From Acetobacteraceae bacterium (lineage in GTDB: Bacteria; Pseudomonadota; Alphaproteobacteria; Acetobacterales; Acetobacteraceae), in assembly GCA_019237355.1 (NCBI GenBank), contig JAFAHH010001034.1, forward strand, positions 1 to 9,765: DNA of 9,765 nucleotides, written 5' to 3'. Within the stretch, counting starts at the first letter, position 1, and each line of letters starts with the position of its first letter. The notes below the pieces were generated by a model. The model was not told the origin of the DNA and did no database searches. It saw only the letters and a program-made list of their open reading frames with translations. Shown here piece after piece: positions 6,199 to 9,765 of this stretch. Made by a program: the position numbers and the translations under genes.

Positions 6199-7290
6199 TT
6201 AGCGGATTTGATCGATCAAGCACCTCAACTGCTTGGCTGCCTTTTCCCACGTGTACGCGTGGACGCGGGTTGACATGGCTCGGCGGAGTTCAGCCAGAGC
6301 CGGTCGGCTCTCGAGCAAGGCGATCAACTTCTCGGCTATGTCCTCGGGACTCGCTGGATTGCAATAGTGTGCCGCGTCGGCACAGAGTTCCCGCAACGCG
6401 GGAATATCGGCCGCGAGCAAAGGGCAGCCGCAGATCATCGCTTCGATTGCGGGGAGCCCGAAGCCTTCATAGAAGGATGGAAACACGCAGCAGCCCGCCG
6501 ATTCATAAAGGGCACGCAGTTCCTCATCGGTGACCCGGCCGAGGTATTTTGCCGGTGAAGGCAAGGCGTGCTGCTGCGCCGCAAAAACGGCCTCATTCAG
6601 CCCGCCTGCGATCGCCAGATGGTAGCCGCGAGATGCCAGTTCCCGGGCGGCAAGGCGCAGCCCGCCGAGATTCTTGTGAGCCGAGAGACTTCCGACGGCG
6701 AGAACGTAGCTGCCTTCGCAAAGCCCGTGCCGTTTCAAAATGCTGGTATCCGGACGCAGTCGCGTCATGTGGTCCGCCCCTTCCGGGATGACCGTGATAC
6801 GCGATTCCGGTATTCCGAGGCATCGTGAAATCTCGCTGCGGGAGAACTCCGACACGGTGACGACGTGGGCGCGGCTTCTGGCGAGAGCAGAATGCAGAAT
6901 TTTATACCAGGCGCGGAAAGGTCGGGAATAGGCTTCGGGACAGCGATACACCCCAGCGTCGTGTATGACGACGACCTGCCTTCGGCCACGCAGTGGCGCC
7001 GTGTTGCCGAGGTTGAGAAGGATGCTGTTGCGAGCGAACGCGGGAAGCTCGAGCTGCTCCCAAGCCTGGCCTCGGAAACGCCCTACGACGCGCAGCTCGA
7101 GTCCGGCCGCCGTGCTCCACTCAGAGCGGGGCTCCTTGCCGGAGGTCGGCAGAAGCACGAGAGGTGTCTCACCGCTCGCTGAATAGATCCGGCCCAGAGC
7201 CGCGGCAATCTCCTCGGCAAAGCGCTGTACGCCTGTCAGCCGTTGCGTCAGGAAGCGCCCGTTAATCACAAGCGGGGCGTCCCCGTTCAC
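6199..7290 (-). CDS. GT4-family glycosyltransferase
   Basis: This product of about 363 residues is a second GT-B, GT4-family glycosyltransferase, different in sequence from its neighbour. INGRFLTQRLTGVQRFA (about 9-25) is the N-terminal acceptor-domain loop seen in mannosyltransferase-B-like enzymes. VVVIHDAGVYRCPEAYS (about 106-122) is a conserved acceptor-domain strand. VLAVGSLSAHKNLGGL (about 196-211) begins the donor domain, and E275/E283 in YEGFGLPAIEAM form the EX7E pair. It probably adds one sugar to the lipid-linked repeat unit; donor and linkage cannot be read from the sequence. The start is uncertain. GTG 7290 is used here, TTG 7302 lies only 6 bp after the Wzc stop, and GTG 7269 would begin right at VINGRFL. 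None has a clear Shine-Dalgarno. The short spacing suggests co-transcription with the Wzc-like gene. Confidence 0.9.
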   Translation of the reverse strand: MNGDAPLVINGRFLTQRLTGVQRFAEEIAAALGRIYSASGETPLVLLPTSGKEPRSEWSTAAGLELRVVGRFRGQAWEQLELPAFARNSILLNLGNTAPLRGRRQVVVIHDAGVYRCPEAYSRPFRAWYKILHSALARSRAHVVTVSEFSRSEISRCLGIPESRITVIPEGADHMTRLRPDTSILKRHGLCEGSYVLAVGSLSAHKNLGGLRLAARELASRGYHLAIAGGLNEAVFAAQQHALPSPAKYLGRVTDEELRALYESAGCCVFPSFYEGFGLPAIEAMICGCPLLAADIPALRELCADAAHYCNPASPEDIAEKLIALLESRPALAELRRAMSTRVHAYTWEKAAKQLRCLIDQIR

Positions 7291-7308
7291 CAAGGTTCGC
7301 AACCGAGC

Positions 7309-9543
7309 TTAACGGAAATACGATGTGTAGTTCCGGTAAACTTGGACGTGTCCGGCGTCCTGCGATGTCGCCTTGCTAGGCTTTACTTGGGTGAGGACTG
7401 TGCCGAGAACTCGCACCCCGTATGTGGACAGGACTTTTGCCGCACTCGTCACCATGGAGACCGGCGTCTTGCGCCAGCGGACGACAAGGATCGCACCGTC
7501 GGCCCGCATTGACAACACAGGGGCATCGGCGAACGGCAGCACCGGGGGCGTGTCGAGCACAATCAGATCGTAATGCTCTCGCGCATCCTCAAGTATGGCG
7601 TGAATTTGGTTAAGGGCCAGAAGTTTCGGAGCGTTGCTTGCGGAGGGCTGCAGCGTAATAATGTCCACCCCCGGCAGCACAGCGCGTTGCACCTGCGGTT
7701 TCTCCTCGGAAACCCGAGATCCCTTCGAACGTCTGATGCCAAGCAGCTTCTGGATCGAAGGGCGACGCAGGTCGCACTCCATCAACAGAACTCTGTGCCC
7801 GTCGCGGCCCGCGGTCGCGGCCAGAGACGTGGCAAAGAAAGTTTTGCCCTCATCCGGCAGCGCCGATGTGACTAGCACCACCCGCGCCCGGTACCGCTCT
7901 TGCCCGAATACCAACAGGCTGCTTATGAGGCGCACGGATTCCGTGTACATGGATGGCCGGTTCGACCTGAATAGTCTCCACACGTTCCGCGGAGCCAGCG
8001 GCACGTAGCCGAGCCCGATCAGTCCGGTCTGCAATTCTAGGTCATCAAGGTTGCGGACGCCTGTTGGCAGCTGTTCGAGAACGAGACAGAACCCGCAAGA
8101 GACCATTAATGCAGCAGCCAGGGCCAAAATCGCATACAGCCCGCGAGGAGGGCCAGACCTTGAGAGCGGCACTGCTGCGACGGCAACGCGCTCCGCTTCC
8201 GATTCTTGCAGGCGCACGCTGTTGAGCGTCTGTTCCGAGCGCGCAAGGTACTCCCGATAAATGGTTCGGGCTGCCTGCGCTTCGCTTTCAAGCTGACTGA
8301 GGCTGACGCTCGCTTCGCTCTGCTCAGTCACTTGGCCCTGCAGTCGACCCAATGACGCTTGCAGAGCAGAAACCTGCGCCTGGGCGGCATTCACCTCGCT
8401 GCGAACGCTCGCTGCGATCCTTGCGATTTCAGCGTTGATGCGGCGTGTGACGTCGTTCTGCGCTGCCAAGGCCGAACGAAGCATGGGGTTCTGGCTCATC
8501 TGCGTATCGCTCAGGCTCGCCGCACGGCTGCTGAGTCGTGCCTGTTCAGCCCGCAAACTGGCGATCAGCGGTGAGGAGATCACCTCCGGGCTCGCGTCGA
8601 GCTGCCCCGTGCGCATCGCCAACTCGATCTGTCGCAGCTTGGCTTGCTTCAGCGCGAGATCGTTCATGGCGGTGATCAAGCTGCCGTTGATCTGCGCCAG
8701 TTGCTGGCCAGCAACAGTGGTGCCAGGCGGGCTGTTTACGCCATTCGGCCCCTCGATCGAGCGCTGGGTGCCGATCAGGCCGTGCTTCGCCCTGTATGCC
8801 TCTACCGCATGCTCGGCCTGAGTGACACGATCTGCAAGCGGCTGAATTTGTTCATTCAGCAGGTTGTTCGCACGCCGAATGGCGGCGATCTTCTGCTCCT
8901 GCCGATACTGGAGATATGTGTCGACGAACGCATTGGTGATCGAGGCGCTGAGCTCCGGGTTCCCAGTGCGGGCACGTAGGCTGACGATGTAGGTCTTGCC
9001 GTCATTCGCGACGAGGATCTTGCCCAGCAGCATGTCGGTCGTGAGCTGCCGCCGTTTCGATTCGCTCAACGGCTCTCGCGCCGGCTCCGGCCTGCCCAGA
9101 AGCGCCAAAAACCGTTCGATGAACCGCTGCTGCAGTGACGGAGGGGCATCGATTTGCTGCGCGAACTCGGGATCGTGCGCCAAGCCTAGCTTGTCTACGA
9201 CCCGGGCAGCGATTGTCGGTGAGTCGATGACATCGACTTGTGTGGCAACTCCGACGAGGTCGGGCCCCGGTTCCCGGCGCGTCGCCTGAAACTCATTGAG
9301 AGAAGCCTCTTGCGTATCGACAGAGAGAAGGGCTGTCGCATCGTAATACGGGCGAAGCAGGCAAATATAGGCGAATGCCGGCACCGTAATGCAGACAATG
9401 AGCGCAATGACAAGCCACTTCCGGCGCCACAAGACTGCAAACAGGCGGCCGGGAGGGACCTGCTGGGTCTCCTCTGGCTCTGGGAGGAGACCTGGATACT
9501 GGTAAGGCACAGGAACTGGAGGCCCGTTGATCGCAGACATCAT
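7309..9543 (-). CDS. Wzc-like polysaccharide co-polymerase with tyrosine autokinase domain
   Basis: The 744-residue inner-membrane protein combines a Wzz chain-length domain and a bacterial tyrosine kinase (PCP-2a architecture). After a Pro-rich cytoplasmic N-terminus, helix 1 spans about 42-62. A long, Ala/Gln-rich periplasmic region, probably coiled coil, runs from about 215 to 450. It ends in a GNVR-like segment (about 420-460) before helix 2 (about 469-490). The kinase has Walker A SALPDEGKT (560-568), Walker A' LLMECD (586-591) and Walker B DLIVLD (659-664) followed by TPP. The C-terminal tyrosine cluster is short: Y736, Y739 and Y742. Oddities are ESVRLIS (535-541) in place of EX2RX2R, and SNAPKLLAL (636-644) where PNPxELL is usual. 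The start is ATG 9543, with GAGGAG at 9556-9551 spaced by 7 bp; a second ATG follows at once. As the first gene of the cluster it should set polymer length and couple synthesis to export. Confidence 0.93.
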   Translation of the reverse strand: MMSAINGPPVPVPYQYPGLLPEPEETQQVPPGRLFAVLWRRKWLVIALIVCITVPAFAYICLLRPYYDATALLSVDTQEASLNEFQATRREPGPDLVGVATQVDVIDSPTIAARVVDKLGLAHDPEFAQQIDAPPSLQQRFIERFLALLGRPEPAREPLSESKRRQLTTDMLLGKILVANDGKTYIVSLRARTGNPELSASITNAFVDTYLQYRQEQKIAAIRRANNLLNEQIQPLADRVTQAEHAVEAYRAKHGLIGTQRSIEGPNGVNSPPGTTVAGQQLAQINGSLITAMNDLALKQAKLRQIELAMRTGQLDASPEVISSPLIASLRAEQARLSSRAASLSDTQMSQNPMLRSALAAQNDVTRRINAEIARIAASVRSEVNAAQAQVSALQASLGRLQGQVTEQSEASVSLSQLESEAQAARTIYREYLARSEQTLNSVRLQESEAERVAVAAVPLSRSGPPRGLYAILALAAALMVSCGFCLVLEQLPTGVRNLDDLELQTGLIGLGYVPLAPRNVWRLFRSNRPSMYTESVRLISSLLVFGQERYRARVVLVTSALPDEGKTFFATSLAATAGRDGHRVLLMECDLRRPSIQKLLGIRRSKGSRVSEEKPQVQRAVLPGVDIITLQPSASNAPKLLALNQIHAILEDAREHYDLIVLDTPPVLPFADAPVLSMRADGAILVVRWRKTPVSMVTSAAKVLSTYGVRVLGTVLTQVKPSKATSQDAGHVQVYRNYTSYFR

Positions 9544-9550
9544 CTCACAG

Positions 9551-9556
9551 CTCCTC
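9551..9556 (-). promoter_or_regulatory. Ribosome-binding site of the Wzc-like gene
   Basis: GAGGAG on the minus strand lies 7 bp before ATG 9543. It is the best Shine-Dalgarno in the cluster and fixes the start. Confidence 0.85.
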
Positions 9557-9607
9557 GGTCACTCGCGGCGGACACGCTATCACCAACCGATCCGATCCTG
9601 ACATCGC

Positions 9608-9706
9608 ATACTAGGCCTTAACATTGGACTGATCTCACGTAAATGTGAGCAAAGGCAAGAGGTTTCGACGGCGCCGAATTCACGGTGGTCTCTAGGCCGA
9701 ATTAAC
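9608..9706 (-). promoter_or_regulatory. Leader/promoter region of the exopolysaccharide cluster with dyad and spaced repeat
   Basis: The 222 bp upstream of the Wzc-like gene are AT-richer than the genes and hold no convincing ORF. CTCACGTAAATGTGAG at 9634-9649 is a dyad with perfect 5-bp arms. TAGTAT on the minus strand (9613-9608) could be a -10 box, which would put the dyad over the -35 region, but no good -35 matches. Further upstream, GCCGAATTCAC (9673-9683) and GCCGAATTAAC (9696-9706) repeat with one mismatch at 23-bp spacing, about two helical turns. CTAGGCC also occurs twice (9611-9617 and 9692-9698). These look like operator sites, but no regulator can be named. An ATG-initiated frame on the plus strand from 9722 is open to the right edge but too short to call. 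Confidence 0.35.
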
Positions 9707-9765
9707 GATCTTTCAACCGCCATGCTTATCCTAGGGAGCAGCCCAACAGTTCGGCCGACTAACGA

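Noticed and set aside
9634..9649. Dyad as a CRP-type site
   Set aside because: The arms are CTCAC...GTGAG, the reverse order of the TGTGA...TCACA consensus, so a CRP assignment does not fit.
9722..9765. ATG-initiated frame open to the right edge on the plus strand
   Set aside because: Only 14 codons are visible, with no Shine-Dalgarno; it could be the start of a divergent gene but cannot be supported.

Overview
The window looks like chromosomal DNA from a GC-rich alphaproteobacterium. A member of the Acetobacteraceae or a relative is my best guess, but it is only a guess: it rests on the ligase-associated exonuclease and on the style of the exopolysaccharide proteins, with no 16S or other marker here. 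No tRNA, rRNA, CRISPR array, insertion sequence or recognisable phage gene is visible.

Layout, left to right. (1) 1-235, minus strand: the N-terminal part of an FkbM-type methyltransferase that runs off the left edge. (2) 341-1375, plus: a ligase-associated metallo-beta-lactamase/beta-CASP DNA exonuclease, without its usual DNA ligase partner. (3) 1472-2722, plus: a 12-helix MFS transporter. (4) 2835-9543, minus: a five-gene exopolysaccharide export/assembly cluster converging on the MFS gene. In transcription order it is: Wzc-like chain-length regulator/tyrosine autokinase (9543-7309), GT4 glycosyltransferase (7290-6199), a 112-bp gap, a second GT4 glycosyltransferase (6086-4914), an outer-membrane beta-barrel protein (4917-3463, ATGA overlap with the gene before it) and a short Wza/GumB-type OPX lipoprotein (3425-2835). 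(5) 9544-9765: the leader of the cluster, with a good Shine-Dalgarno sequence, a 16-bp dyad and a near-exact spaced repeat.

How they may work together: the two GT4 enzymes would add sugars to a lipid-linked repeat unit on the cytoplasmic side. The Wzc-like protein would control polymer length and bridge to the outer membrane. The OPX protein is only about 196 residues and has no visible C-terminal membrane-spanning helix, so it probably cannot form a pore as E. coli Wza does. The adjacent 484-residue beta-barrel is the natural candidate for the outer-membrane channel, as in the split OPX + porin systems described in Myxococcus. No Wzx flippase, Wzy polymerase or initiating phosphoglycosyl transferase lies in this window. 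The FkbM methyltransferase could modify the same glycan, but two unrelated plus-strand genes separate it from the cluster.

The points most worth checking are the predicted split translocon, the divergent kinase domain of the Wzc-like protein (altered oligomerisation motif, lost PNPxELL-type loop), the unusual N-terminus of the barrel protein, the dyad/repeat leader, and a possible nonsense codon at the 5' end of the FkbM gene.
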